NCBI GenBank assembly: GCA_963920635.1
Contig: OY987299.1
Span: 20,786,901 to 20,850,900, forward strand
Direction of reading: 5' to 3'
DNA from: Pseudeuparius sepicola
Taxonomy: Eukaryota > Arthropoda > Insecta > Coleoptera > Anthribidae
Length of the DNA: 64,000 nucleotides
A program made the position numbers and the translations under genes. The notes under the pieces are model-generated. The model did no database searches. It worked only from the letters and a program-made list of their open reading frames with translations, and had not been told where the DNA came from. Each line of letters begins with the position of its first letter. The first letter of the stretch is position 1. Positions 11,723-22,246 of this stretch are shown here, piece by piece.

Positions 11723-12601
11723 ATCCGATCGTTGTCCAACCTCTGTTAAAACGAATAACTGTCACTTTTTTTGTCATACAGGGCCTCTAGTTTAGACTAA
11801 GACTAATAATGGGATAAAAGAGTTAACTTAAGCAGATTTTTTCTAACAACAAAAACACAACAGCTACAAAACGAAGTAGATATTCATTTTTCAATGGACA
11901 TGGCTCGATATACCTACTTAATGCCTTTTTTTCTTGGAAACCTTATGCACCTGGTCAATAATAGTAATAGTATTATAAAAGCCGAAATATGCTTACATCG
12001 CCCTCCAGCTCCTGCCTTGCAGCATAAACAATGTATTTTTTGCTGAATTTTAGCGGTTCGAATCTTTAAGTCACTAATTATCTGATGGAAATCTGACTGC
12101 AAAGCACTTGTTTTGCAGGCAAAAGGCAAGAGTTTAATAAAAATAGGTATCCCATTCGTTTATGCCATGCAAAATAGTTTGCCCTGCAGCAAATACTTTC
12201 TCCGTCTTTTTCCCCTTCAAATACTGATCTAGAGTTAATATTGTTAGGTAATATTGCCACAAACTACAAGGCTAAGGGTTATCCGAGCCACTTCTGTTCT
12301 GAAAATTCTCGAAGAAAGGAAGAATTTCGAAAATTGAGTACACACCTGCCCTAGAAACAACCTATAACCATTGTTGGATTTATGAACCTATCTCAAAAAA
12401 ATTAACAACAACAAATATATACAAATATAGAATAACAACATATAAACAATAAACACACAAAACAATTACAAAAATACACAGGAAAACGAAATAAATTGTT
12501 AATAATCGTCGACAGAAAAAGTGAGGTTATGAAACAATGTCATCGACGTTAGTTCAACTAATGGCCACTTGGCGCTGCGATCTTAATTTGAATTCCCAAT
12601 A

Positions 12602-12890
12602 GATGGGGTCTTATGCTACCTTGAGTGCGCGACTGAAAGGGGAGATCGATATTTTGCTGGGTCGAAAACAAAGGACCAGTTGGGCTACTGGTTTATCACA
12701 CTATGGCTAAATCACAAACGGGGCGCAGCAGGGGAATTGCCTGTCCGGAATCGCAGCGACAATTGTTTCGGGAAAATTCGCAGCGTAGGCAAAAAAACGG
12801 GGGCGCAGGAGGACACGGCGACATGCTGAAGCCGGGGTGCATTATAAATTGGGTTAGTTTAGTTGCGCCGCTTAGTTTAGTCCTTTAAAT
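12602..12890. other. GC-richer single-copy island (continuation of 7020-9046)
   Basis: It resumes at the right end of the outer element. CpG-rich, with no repeat in the window and no convincing frame (a 61-codon frame at 12703 has no family resemblance). Together with 7020-7439 and 9003-9046 it appears to be one unique region split by two insertions. Confidence 0.3.
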
Positions 12891-13794
12891 GGGCGATGTA
12901 TCAACCAGAGTAAAATTATACTGTACTAGTAATACAAAATTAACCGAATATGTAACAAATTAATAATTCAATAATTTTTCTTCAATGAAATGCCAAATAT
13001 ACCAATATCTATAGCCATGTGAACTTATGCAATGAAACCGTCATATTTTTCTTCAGTATCTACAGCTTCAAATTTATTATACAGGATAGTAATGATTAGT
13101 TAGTAGTTAATGATCCTTTGTTGGCCAGGCCGTCACCAACTGAGTGGAAATAGGTATTTGGGCAAGAAAAATAAATTTGTATTGAAAACCAAGGTTTCAG
13201 CAAACAATTGGTGAGGGTGTGTGTGTCTGTTTGAGTAATCATGCCTGTAATAGGACGGTTCGGATTCCCTTTAAGCAAAATCCCTCTACGCGAAGGGGTG
13301 AAAATGGGGGGTGAAAATTTATAATTCTTTAGTATGTATTAATAATAATTTTAGTACTAAATAAGGTAGTACTAGAAAGTACTCTGACATCATAAAAAGG
13401 GGGTGGTTGACAGGGGGTGCACAGAGGGGAATTTGAAAATAGTTAGTGACAAGATGTTTTCTATGTACAGGATGATCATTTTTAGACGCCCAGCCCTTGT
13501 TGATTGAAAACGGTGAAAGGTATGGAGATATTATATACGGGAGATTATAAAGAAATAAATTGGCAAATTTAGCGACTCTTTGCAAATACGACGCTAGGCG
13601 CCGTGCGCCGTGACGCCAAGAAATATTTTTTCCCACCAACATACCCCTTTTGTTACATCGTTCAAAAACCCAAATTTTTCTGAACATTTTTCATTAATGC
13701 TATTTTTCTTTATTCTCTTCCGTTAAAAAGTTATTTTTCAAAAAGCAATTCAAATATTAATTTTTGTTAATCGCAAATGACGTAGCGTTTTCAA
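12891..13794. other. Unassigned sequence
   Basis: No gene is recognised. A TACAGGATG motif near 13469 could be a decayed TA-type element end. The open frame at 13319-13687 on the minus strand shows no domain. Confidence 0.35.
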
Positions 13795-14243
13795 TGATGT
13801 TTTTTGGGGATATTCCCCAGACACTTTATTTGTTTGAAAGATCTTCAAACCGCGTCTTTTGACCTTCTTACCGTAGTCAACATGCAAATCCAGTATCGGC
13901 TACACTTTTTTTATACCCCCCAATATTCACCAAATGCATTTACCGATTTTTTTTGTTTAAAATAGGACACCACAACATTAATAAAGACACCACAGAGCTC
14001 CCTCCCCCTATTATACCAAATTTGAACAAAAAAGATACAGGAAGTTCTGTTCTACAGGGAGACAAAATTTAGCAAAATAGAAATTTCAAAGGAATCCGGC
14101 AAATCAAAAGTCAAGTTTGCCATATGGAATTACCTCAAAACAGTTGAACGGTCAACAGGACCACGTAGGGTATATTGGTATGCAAAGATCCAATAACAAA
14201 TATACAACCTGTATTTTCTCTGTACCAACTGAAAGTGCTATAT
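13795..14243. repeat. Fragment of the foldback family seen at 17549-19368
   Basis: The words tttgaccttcttaccg, atgcaaatccag and cggctacac, then tataccccc, occur in the same order as in the left arm at 17620-17720. The stretch 14100-14220 matches the inner arm with its ggtcaacaggaccac block. It ends exactly where the next element begins (14244). Confidence 0.65.
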
Positions 14244-15019
14244 CACAGCCGACTCTAGGAGAACCCTGAAGTAGAGAAAACTGGCAACCAGGGACGCGGG
14301 TCCACGTCGCGTGCCCTGACACTGCCTGTCAGTTGATTTTACAAGAAATTGACCAGAATTAATTTGCGTGGTGCGGGTAGTGCTATCGTCGCCAGATTGC
14401 TAGGACGAGGCAGTGTGCCTCTGGGTGAAAATAAACAGCCCGAAGTGCTGGCGGCAGATTTTTTATAAATTTGTTTTGTTTGTGAAAAATGAATCATTTA
14501 TCTAAACGTTCGATGTGAAGAATTGTTCCTTTGCAATTTCAAGCCTCAAGATGCTTAGAACCGTCGAGAGAAGCTAGAATATACCTCGCTGTAAGTCAAA
14601 TCGTAATAATAACTTGAAGTAGCTAGGTTTTCCTTGCTTGACGGCAAGCGGTCAACTTGTATTTGTTTTGGGCTTTCCAAGGGACGAAAATTTAAGAATA
14701 AAATGATTAAGGGCCAATTGCATAGGCAATTGGCAACTAAAATACCCTTTAAAATTAAAGGAGTTTTCTAACAATCCGACCATTGTTTAGTATTGTTGCA
14801 AAAGGTTTTTTACCTAGTGTTAAAGTCATAAGATAATTTAGTTGAATGTATCATGAAATTGACCCTAACTGCCATTTCAATCAGAAGAGATTACTCTCCT
14901 TATCAACATGCTATGTTCTCTGTTCGCTTCTTTGCATTTTTATGAAAATTTAACCATAAGGGAAGATAGATCATTTGCCTGATCGCGCACTTTGCGAAAA
15001 ATTCTCACAAAAATTCGAC
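14244..15019 (-). mobile_element. Four-copy hAT-like family, copy 1 (truncated)
   Basis: It starts CACAGCCGACTC, the inverted right terminus of the copies ending GGCTGTG at 23224 and 58356. It runs in the opposite orientation to them through tgaagtagagaaaactggc and the block gcgcactttgcgaaaaattc. Similarity stops at 15019, so its other end is missing. There is no coding content. Confidence 0.75.
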
Positions 15020-15170
15020 CAGCATGTCATATTGTTCATTTGTAGCTTACATACCAACCCCTCATATCAAAGCCCTTTAAATGGTGTTTCCATAATAAAA
15101 TTTTTTCATTCAATCAGCTCTCGTCAATGCCGTCTTATACAACCCAATCGAAGCATATAAATATTATCTT

Positions 15171-16181
15171 TTGCTTATGTACAAGCTGAGCTTATTGGGC
15201 GTGGATCAGCAACCTCTAGCACTTTTTAACTCATATTTTGAAAACCGCCGCCAATCGGTCAGTATAAATAATGAAAACTCAACCGTTCAGGGCTCGGTGC
15301 TTGGCCCATTATTTTTTCTCATTTATATTAATGACTTTCCGGGCTTTGTCTCGCCCTGTAAAGTGCAGTTGTTCGCTGATGATGCAACTCTAATTTGCTC
15401 GAGCCCTTCGTCTACTATTCTAGAAGAAATTCGTTCTAGTATTGACGCCACCGCCAAAGCCTGGTTTTCCGCAAACAAATTGCTCATGAACGAACGGAAA
15501 ACGCAGAGGTTAATTGTATCATCTAGTAGTACAAATACTGGTGGAGACAGCGTCGCCCTTTTGGGTTTCATCATAGACGACGGGTTGAGTTGGTCCAGGC
15601 ACGTCGAGGGTGTGTGCAGAAGTTTAAGTTCAACAATTTATCAAATAAAGAAACTTCGTCCATTAGTAAATAGAGATATTTTGCGGAATGCCTATTTCGC
15701 GCTTTTTCAGTCAAAATTGCAATATGGTATTACCCTATGGGGGAACTCATCTAATGCCGTCAGGGCCTTTCGCTTGCAAAAGCGTGCCATAAGAGTCTTG
15801 CTAAACCTTGGTCCTAGAGAGTCTTGTCGATCCCATTTCAGAGCTCTCCAAATCATGACACTCCCTGCGCTCTTTATATATCGTAGCTTGTTGGAGATCC
15901 ATGACAAAAAGCATGTATACAGCAAACAATCCGATATTCATGGATATCCAACACGAAGCAAAGATGTGCTGCGGACTCGATACAGACTGGCCAAATCCGC
16001 AAAAAATTCTCTAGATATTCATTTATACAACCGTCTGCCTAGCTCAGTCAGGCTATGCGATAAAAATGAGTTTAAGGTAATTATTAAACATATATGTTTA
16101 AATAACATTTTTTACAGTGTACAAGAATTTTTAAATTGTGAACTTTATGTTTTTTTTTATTTATTAATGGTTTGTATTTAA
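15171..16181 (+). pseudogene. LINE ORF2 fragment: reverse transcriptase C-terminal half
   Basis: 336 codons stay open. The frame includes the RT block QGSVLGPLFFLIYINDF (about residues 42-57) and the catalytic LFADDATL motif (about 68-75), in which the two aspartates coordinate metal during target-primed reverse transcription. Next come LGFIIDDGLSWSRHVE and the thumb/connection region with LQYGITLWG. Full ORF2 proteins in this group are roughly 900-1,000 residues with an N-terminal endonuclease. That endonuclease, the RNase-side fingers and all of ORF1 are missing, so the copy cannot move by itself. The intact frame suggests a fairly young insertion. The best family guess is CR1/Jockey supergroup. 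The first codon is not a real start; coding sequence simply enters at the truncation point. Confidence 0.85.
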
Positions 16182-16315
16182 ATAGTACCTAATTGAGCAC
16201 GTAGAGAGGGTGAGTATAGTAATGTATATATATTTATGAATATTCTTTTCTGTCATTCCCAATACGTGTTAATTTTAATTGACTTGCTACACATACTTTT
16301 TGTATTTTGTGGTCA

Positions 16316-16321
16316 AATAAA
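16316..16321 (+). terminator. LINE polyadenylation signal AATAAA
   Basis: It lies immediately before the (CTAT)n tail, where a LINE 3' end signal is expected. Confidence 0.6.
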
Positions 16322-16324
16322 CAG

Positions 16325-16359
<35 letters not shown>
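16325..16359. repeat. (CTAT)n microsatellite, LINE 3' tail
   Basis: About nine uninterrupted CTAT units follow aataaacag. Confidence 0.95.
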
Positions 16360-16361
<2 letters not shown>

Positions 16362-16657
16362 AGCAACTCTAGCCGGAGACGCTATTTCAATTTCCGTAAG
16401 GGCGGACGGAGCGCGCGGCGTCTTCCGTTTGTAGGGCGTTAAATATGTTTCCGCTTGATTTATAAGCCCAGTCGTTCGGCAAAAGTAGGTTAATTTTCTT
16501 ATATTCGGGCAACGGCGGGCAGGCGGCCGGAATAGGATTAAAACGTCACGGCCAACTCCTTATGGTCCACGCCCGATGATTTATAACTAGGCAAGAAACA
16601 AATTTCAGATTGGGGGGACGGCTATGTCGCCTTACCAACGCAACCACAAGGCCGGAG
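16362..16657. other. GC-richer single-copy island, split by a hAT element
   Basis: CpG-rich unique sequence that stops at the 8-bp duplication GGCCGGAG (16650-16657) and resumes at 20176-20290. It has several ATTTATAA/TTTATAAG words and no convincing frame. A regulatory or conserved non-coding role is inference from composition only. Confidence 0.3.
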
Positions 16658-16668
16658 TAGAGTTGCTG

Positions 16669-16806
16669 CGAGACACGAGACGTCTCGTCTCGTCTCGAAG
16701 CCGTTTTGTCTCGTCTCGAGAGCATTTTGTCTCGAATTTCGAGACGAGACGAGACGAGACAAAATCCTTCGAGACAAGCTCGAGACGAGACGAGACGAGA
16801 CATCTC
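16669..16806. repeat. Left GAGACGAGAC subterminal array
   Basis: Runs of cgagacgagac and gtctcgtctc alternate in orientation, so the array can fold on itself and also pair with the array at 20017-20165. Arrays like this near hAT ends usually serve as transposase binding sites; that role is inferred. Confidence 0.8.
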
Positions 16807-17548
16807 GAAAAATTGTAATGACTTATTATACGACTGGAAATAATATTTTAAATTTTAATTAATAAAAAAACAACATCGCATGGTGTGTTCTGGCAATACC
16901 AATGATCTGTATACCTAGATCCATAATCCAATGTACACAACTTCGTCCTCAACATTTTAATATTTATTTACAAACTTTTTTACAGAGTTGCAACTTCTCT
17001 AATGTGACAAATAATGAAAGCACTTATTTTTTTGCAATGAATATGTTACCGTGAAAGACCGAAATTAATGAATGTCGGCATTCGACAAAATGCTTGGTGG
17101 AAGACCGAGTATTTATTAATTTTATCATGCATTCGGTATTACCGGTATATGTCAACAAACACACATAAGCTTCGGTGGATGTCGAAAACGACAGTGATCA
17201 GTAATGAAAAATACACCAACCGAATACCGAGACGCGATAAATAATACATAAATAATAATAGAACATAAAGAATTTCTGAATTTTTCTGGCAACTTGAAAA
17301 AGTTGTCTTTTAATCAGTTTGGTGGCCAAAAACCCAATTAAAAATTAAATGAAAGATAAGTTTAGGTTTTCGTTAATTTAATGCCAAATGTAGCGACAAC
17401 TTTTTTAAATCAAAAAGCTTGTCCCATGAAATGTTCATAAAAGTTTCCATTTGATAAAAAATGTTTATTTTCAACATATACCATATATGAGTGCATGCTG
17501 AATGTCGACATTCGCCGGTGTTAGTTAGAGATATTAATATTTCACCTA

Positions 17549-19368
17549 CAGGGTGTCCAACTTTAAAACTGTACAAATCCGTAAAATCTTCATTTTTGGA
17601 GATAATCACCTAAACTTTCTTTTGTTTGAAAGGCCTTCAAAAACCGCTTCTTTTGACCTTCCTACCATTTTCAAAATGCAAATCCAGGGCCGGCTGCGAT
17701 TTTTTTATACCCCTGATTTTCACGAAAACCATTTAGCGATTTTTTTATTTAAAATCTGACCACACAGCGTTAATCAGAACACCCCAAAACCCCCATATAC
17801 CAAATTGTAACAAAAAGTATACAGGGAGTTCCATTCCGTAGGGTATCAAAATTGAGCAAAATAGGAATTTTAAAGACATCTGGCGAGTCAAGTGTGCCAT
17901 GGAATCCATTCAAAACCGTTGCATGGTCAACAGGACCACTCAAAATGTTGGTGCGAAAAGATTTACTACAAAAATATACAGGGTATTTTTCTCTGAGCCA
18001 TCTCAAAATTCTGAATTTTTATTAAACTTTATACTGGTCACAAGTGCTTTGGAATCAATGAAAAAATATTAATAAACACAAAAGTAATTTATTTCTTTAC
18101 ACAATGCCAACCAAGAAATAAAAAAAATTTAAATTATTGGGCCTTTCTCAACAAAGTCACTGTCTAAGATGATACATTTTCTGTTCGTTTCCTGTTGTGA
18201 CACACCAGCCACTTTAACTGATATGGACTTACTGACTGGCAGGTTTCTGTATTTTTTAGATTTAGTTCGTTTATAGTATGTGGAGCGGTTTTGATATAGG
18301 TACTCGATTTTTGACCCGTATAAAATTACAAAAAAATTCAGTAATTTGAGATGGCACAGATAAGAGCACTCTGTATATTTCGTATTGGACCTTTGCAACC
18401 AACAACTAGAGTGGTCCTGTTGACCATTCAACTGTTTTGAGGGGATTCCATGGCACACTTGACTTGGCAGATGCCTTTAAAATTCCTATTTTGCTCAACT
18501 TTGACACCCTGCATAATGGAACTATTTTTATTCGAATTTGGGATATAAGGGTCTTGTGATGTTCTGATTAACGCTGTGGGGTCAGATTTTAAATAAAAAA
18601 ATCGCTAAAAGGTTTTCGCGAAAATCGGGGGTATAAAAAAATCGCAGCCGGCCCTGGATTTGCATTTTGCATTTTACAAAATGCCAACCAACAAATAAAA
18701 ACAATTTAAATTATTAGACCTTTCTCAACAAAGTCACTGTCTAAGATGATACATTTTCTGTGCGTTTCCAGTTGTGGCACATCAGCCACAAGCCACATTA
18801 ACTGATATGGACTTACTGACTGGCAGGCTTCTGTATTTTTTAGATTTAGTTCGTTTATAGTATGTGGAACGGTTTTGATATTCTCGATTTTTGACCCGTA
18901 TATACAGTTCCAAAAATTCAGTATTTTAAGATGGCACAGATAAGGACACTCTGTATATTTTGTATTGGACCTTTTCACACCAATACCTTGAGTGGTCCTC
19001 CTGTTGAGGGGATTCCATGGCACACTTGAGTTGGCAGATGTCTTTAAAATTCCTATTTTGCTCAACTTTGACACCCTGCATAATGGAACTCCCTGTTTAT
19101 TTTTTATTCAAATTTGGTATATAAGGGTTCTGGGAAGTTCTGATTAACGCTGTGGGATCAGATTTTAAATTAAAAAAAATCGCCAAATGGTTTTCGTGAA
19201 AATCGGGGGTATAAAAAAATCGCAGCCGGCCTTGGATTTTCATTTTGAAAATGGCAGGAAGTTCAAAAGAAGCGGTCTTTGAAGGCCTTTCAAACAAAAA
19301 AGTTTAGGCGATTATCTCCAAAAATGAAGATTTTACGGATTTGTACAGTTTTAAAGTTGGCCACCCTG
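17549..19368. mobile_element. TA-flanked giant foldback, nested in the hAT element
   Basis: The left end CAGGGTGTCCAACTTTAAAA is inverted at the right as TTTTAAAGTTGGCCACCCTG. TA lies at 17547-17548 and 19369-19370. The left arm (17549-18010) pairs with the right arm (about 18905-19368). A partial extra right arm lies between them. Fragments of this family recur at 13795-14243, 20701-21060, 36855-37012, 40765-41136 and 47837-48135. Confidence 0.85.
18095..19252. repeat. Tandem duplication of the foldback's right arm (about 577-bp unit)
   Basis: The unit beginning aatgccaaccaagaaataaa at about 18102 repeats at about 18679. Corresponding words stay about 576-577 bp apart up to the outer arm. 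The two units differ by scattered substitutions, so the duplication is not very recent. Confidence 0.8.
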
Positions 19369-19973
19369 TATACAAGGTGATTTATTCATAAATACATTAA
19401 TTTTAACCACGTCATCAGGGAGGTACAAATAGGCCGAAAACGCAAAAAAAAATTACTGCATGTTTAAAAAATGGGGCAAATTATCCCAAATCCCACGTAA
19501 CGAGGCGCACCTGAACGCATGTGACTACGACGTTATGCTGCAGCACATGGAAACGGGCCGCGACGTTGCCCTTAATTTTTGATAATTTAAATACGAAAAA
19601 ATATTCAGTTTATTAATTTACCTAGTTGATATGACAATAACAGGGTGTTAGCACACCTTGGACTTGGCGTGTTCAGCATCTAACTCGAGAGACCCTTATC
19701 ACTACACTTTTCACAGCACCCGCTATAACAATACAAGAGGCCTTCATAATCACACGCACAAAACGCAGTGTCTACAAACAGAGGCTGGAAAATACTGAAA
19801 CTGTTTCCGAAATTCGATAGATTTCGGAGATTTAAGACAAAAGTTTTATTAAAAACAACGTGCTCGTCCCAGCTCGTCCCTCCTATTTTTGAGGTCCCTG
19901 AACACGAATCTGACCTTAGTTTTTGGTTCTCGGACATACAGAAATATTTTTAAATTTCCAAACGACTTATTAG

Positions 19974-20004
19974 GTATTATTATTATTATTACTATTATTA
20001 TTAT
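19974..20004. repeat. (TTA)n microsatellite
   Basis: tattattattattactattattatta-type run with one interruption. Confidence 0.8.
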
Positions 20005-20016
20005 AAAACAAAACAA

Positions 20017-20165
20017 CTCGAGATAAACGAGACAAAACGAGACGAGACGAGACAACGTCTGTCTCGTCTCGTCTCGACCATTGTCTCGTCTCGTCTCGAA
20101 AAAGATTATCTCGAAATTTCGAGACGAGACGAGACAAGGCCTTATATCGTCTCGTCTCGTCTCGT
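20017..20165. repeat. Right GAGACGAGAC subterminal array
   Basis: Counterpart of 16669-16806: alternating gagacgagac and gtctcgtctc blocks just inside the right terminus. Confidence 0.8.
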
Positions 20166-20175
20166 GGCAACTCTA

Positions 20176-20500
20176 GGCCGGAGGTTTTCCCTATATCAAA
20201 GATCTGTTCATAGCGCTGTTTCAAGCGATCGCCACTGGCGCACTGGCGCCACACGATGAAGAAAATCGAGAAGGTGATTTAATGTTAAAAATATCACTGG
20301 TTTGAAATGAAGTCCATAGCTAATTGTAGTGCAGTTTGGACCATTGGTTCGCTCTACGGACATAAACAAAATTTTCTATTTTCATTCTCGCATACGTTAC
20401 AAAATACACCTCCAAAATATAATATCTAGAATTCCAAAGTAGTGTTTATTAGAAAAAGGCTTTAATGTAGCCCAAAAAGTTCAACGTAGGAGTCAAGCTA
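20176..20500. other. Continuation of the split single-copy island, then AT-rich unique sequence
   Basis: 20184-20290 matches the composition of 16362-16657 and directly follows the target duplication. Beyond it nothing is recognised. Confidence 0.3.
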
Positions 20501-20549
20501 ATTGGAATTAGGGCTTAGTTTCTCAGGAAAAGAAGTTTTTAAGTGTGTG

Positions 20550-20582
20550 CCAACGTTTCGGTTTATTTAAAACCTTCTTCAG
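20550..20582 (-). ncRNA. Hammerhead-ribozyme-like core motif
   Basis: On the minus strand it reads CTGAAGA, then a five-base-pair stem (GGTTT/AAACC) with a taaat loop, then GAAAC and gttgg. CUGANGA...stem II...GAAA is the conserved core of hammerhead ribozymes, which are known in Penelope-like retroelements. One extra A separates CTGAAGA from the stem, and stems I and III are not established. Activity is therefore doubtful; it may be a repeat remnant only. Confidence 0.3.
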
Positions 20583-20700
20583 GGCTCTATTATATGGACA
20601 CAAAGAAGACAAATTGCATGTTACCACAAACAAACCTACCCACAGGGTGGCCCATGTGAAATGTAAGCACGCCCGTTTTTTTTTTTTCATCCAATTTTTA

Positions 20701-21060
20701 CAGGGTATTTTCTCTGGGGTTGTTTTGACATAGGTACCTACTCGATTTTTGACCCCAAAAAATTCAGTATTTGGGAAGGCACAGAGAAAGACACCCTTTA
20801 TATTTTCTATTGGATCTTTACACACCAGGACTTTAAGTGATCCTGTTGACCATTCAACTGTTTTAAGGGGATTCCATGGCACACTTGACTTGCCAGATGT
20901 CTTTAAAATTCCTATTTTGTTCATCGTTGACAACAGTCCAGAAAGGAACTTCCTATACATTTTTTGTTAAAATTTAGTATGTGGGGGTTGTAGTGTATCC
21001 TGATTAACAATGAGGTGTCAGATTTTGAATACAAAAATCGCTAAATGGTTTTCATCTTTT
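20701..21060. repeat. Fragment of the 17549-19368 foldback family
   Basis: It begins CAGGGTATTTTCTCTG next to a TA. It carries the inner-arm words ggggattccatggcacactt and aaaattcctattttg, and ends in atcgctaaatggttttc. Only one arm is present. Confidence 0.7.
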
Positions 21061-22246
21061 TTACCAGAAAAAAATTCGTAGTAGGTAGGCTTTGAAAATT
21101 GAGATTAAGACCTGAAATTTTGACATATCTTTAGAAAAAAAAACAGTATATAAAAACTGAGTTAATATAACAAAACTTCAAAATATTGACCCAAAGACAA
21201 GAAAGAACGTAAATCCTAATATAGCTGGATATTTCAAATATGGGACATTCTAAACATCAGAAACAGACGTATCTACCTATTATAAGTAGAGAATACAGAA
21301 TTATAACCTATAAAAAGTCGCCATTTGTTTCGAACACTAACGCCACTCCAGGTCGCAAATAACAATGAAACTATAACGTCATGCTCGGGTCTTTAATATA
21401 GTGTTGGTCCAGGTTTTCGTGAATAGAGGTTTTCCAAAGCAAAAACAAAAGTTAGTGGCTATGTATATAGAACCAATTATAACACTTACCTTTCGGTGTG
21501 AATTGTTTGAATAGTTATAGCTGTCTAGATGGGCGATTGCAGTCTGATATTGTATTACCAGATATCAAAAATGTAGTTCAATAAAGCCACAAGCTTCTCT
21601 TTTTGTACCTGTATATTCTGGAAGTATAAGTATTATATTATAACTTCCCAATTGTCAGCGATTTGTGAACATATGGTTCCAGTAAAAAGTGAAGTTGGGT
21701 TGATGAAACACCACCATTTAAAAAAAATACGGTAGAAAAATAGTAATTTACGTTAGCGTATCTACAATCTTGTCGCTGAAAAACAACAAGGCCTTATAGT
21801 TTCGATGGTAACGACTGTTCTCCATTATACGTGCCCGATTTCATTGACGGTCAGTTTTATGCCCGGGTATGGCGTTTTGGATGGAATGCTCGAATTTTGC
21901 GGTCCAACATCGTAAGTAATTGGGTAGGTTGTTTCTTTGTTGCAAGATGGGGCAAAGCAAAATTTTCAGATTTGACAAACACGAGAGGGATGTTTTTGTG
22001 GCATATCACATTAAAAATGCACTTCAGCCGAACTGATTCTCCTTTATCTGCTGCACAAAAACATACATCTTGATTTATATTTCAGGGTACCTACCCCACA
22101 AAAATTCATAGTTATTTTGTTAATATTCCTGGCTTGGCTTGGTTAGAATTTCCACGTTGTTTCTTCTATCCATGGGTAGAAGAACGAAATAGGAATTTCA
22201 CATAACAAACAATAATCCTATAATAACCCTACATATACCCTCTAAG
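21061..22246. other. Unassigned sequence
   Basis: No gene, RNA or internal repeat is recognised. The plus-strand open frame at 21831-22073 has no domain I can name. Confidence 0.4.

Larger units (their letters stand above)
9411..11789 (+). mobile_element. THAP-encoding DNA transposon, 8-bp target duplication GTTTAGAC
   Basis: About 60-bp terminal inverted repeats begin TAGAGGCCCTGTATGACA and continue through AAGTGACAGTTATTCGTTTT and CAGAGGTTGGACAAC on both sides. A perfect 8-bp duplication GTTTAGAC lies at 9403-9410 and 11790-11797. TAGAG ends and an 8-bp duplication fit hAT. A THAP finger is classically P-element, though THAP/hAT fusions are known. The target fits the hAT pattern and also resembles P-element targets, so the superfamily stays open. 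No catalytic domain is seen, so this is a degraded or internally deleted copy. Confidence 0.85.
9047..12601 (+). mobile_element. Outer inverted-repeat element, interrupted by the THAP element at 9411-11789
   Basis: The left terminus TATTGGGAATTCAA is inverted at the right end as TTGAATTCCCAATA. Similarity continues inward through a GTGGCCA block and CGATGACATT. Without the nested insertion it would be about 1.2 kb. A THAP-like coding fragment begins 254 bp from the left end. I could not find a clear target duplication, so the superfamily (P-like or hAT-like) is uncertain. Confidence 0.65.
15150..16361 (+). mobile_element. 5'-truncated LINE with (CTAT)n tail
   Basis: An open reverse-transcriptase C-terminal region is followed by about 135 bp of 3' untranslated sequence, an AATAAA at 16316-16321 and a (CTAT)n microsatellite tail. 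A short-repeat tail rather than poly(A) is seen in several CR1/Jockey-group lineages. The left limit is approximate. Coding similarity fades upstream of LLMYKLSLLG, as expected for incomplete reverse transcription. Confidence 0.85.
16658..20175. mobile_element. hAT-type element with TCTCG-repeat ends, 8-bp duplication GGCCGGAG
   Basis: The ends are TAGAGTTGC and, inverted, GCAACTCTA (the right end reads GTGGCAACTCTA). A perfect GGCCGGAG lies at 16650-16657 and 20176-20183. Both subterminal regions consist of GAGAC/GTCTC arrays. The interior has no transposase. Much of it is a later foldback insertion (17549-19368). The TAGAG start and 8-bp duplication support hAT. Confidence 0.85.

Noticed and set aside
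16020..16060. gcctagctcagtcaggctatg as a tRNA A box
   Set aside because: It lies inside the LINE reverse-transcriptase frame and no cloverleaf forms.
16330..16360. (CTAT)n run as a CRISPR or satellite array
   Set aside because: A simple four-base repeat following a LINE polyadenylation signal; it is the LINE tail.
18129..19074. Two similar minus-strand frames as a tandem gene duplication
   Set aside because: They are the duplicated right arm of a foldback element, and their frames differ in the stops.
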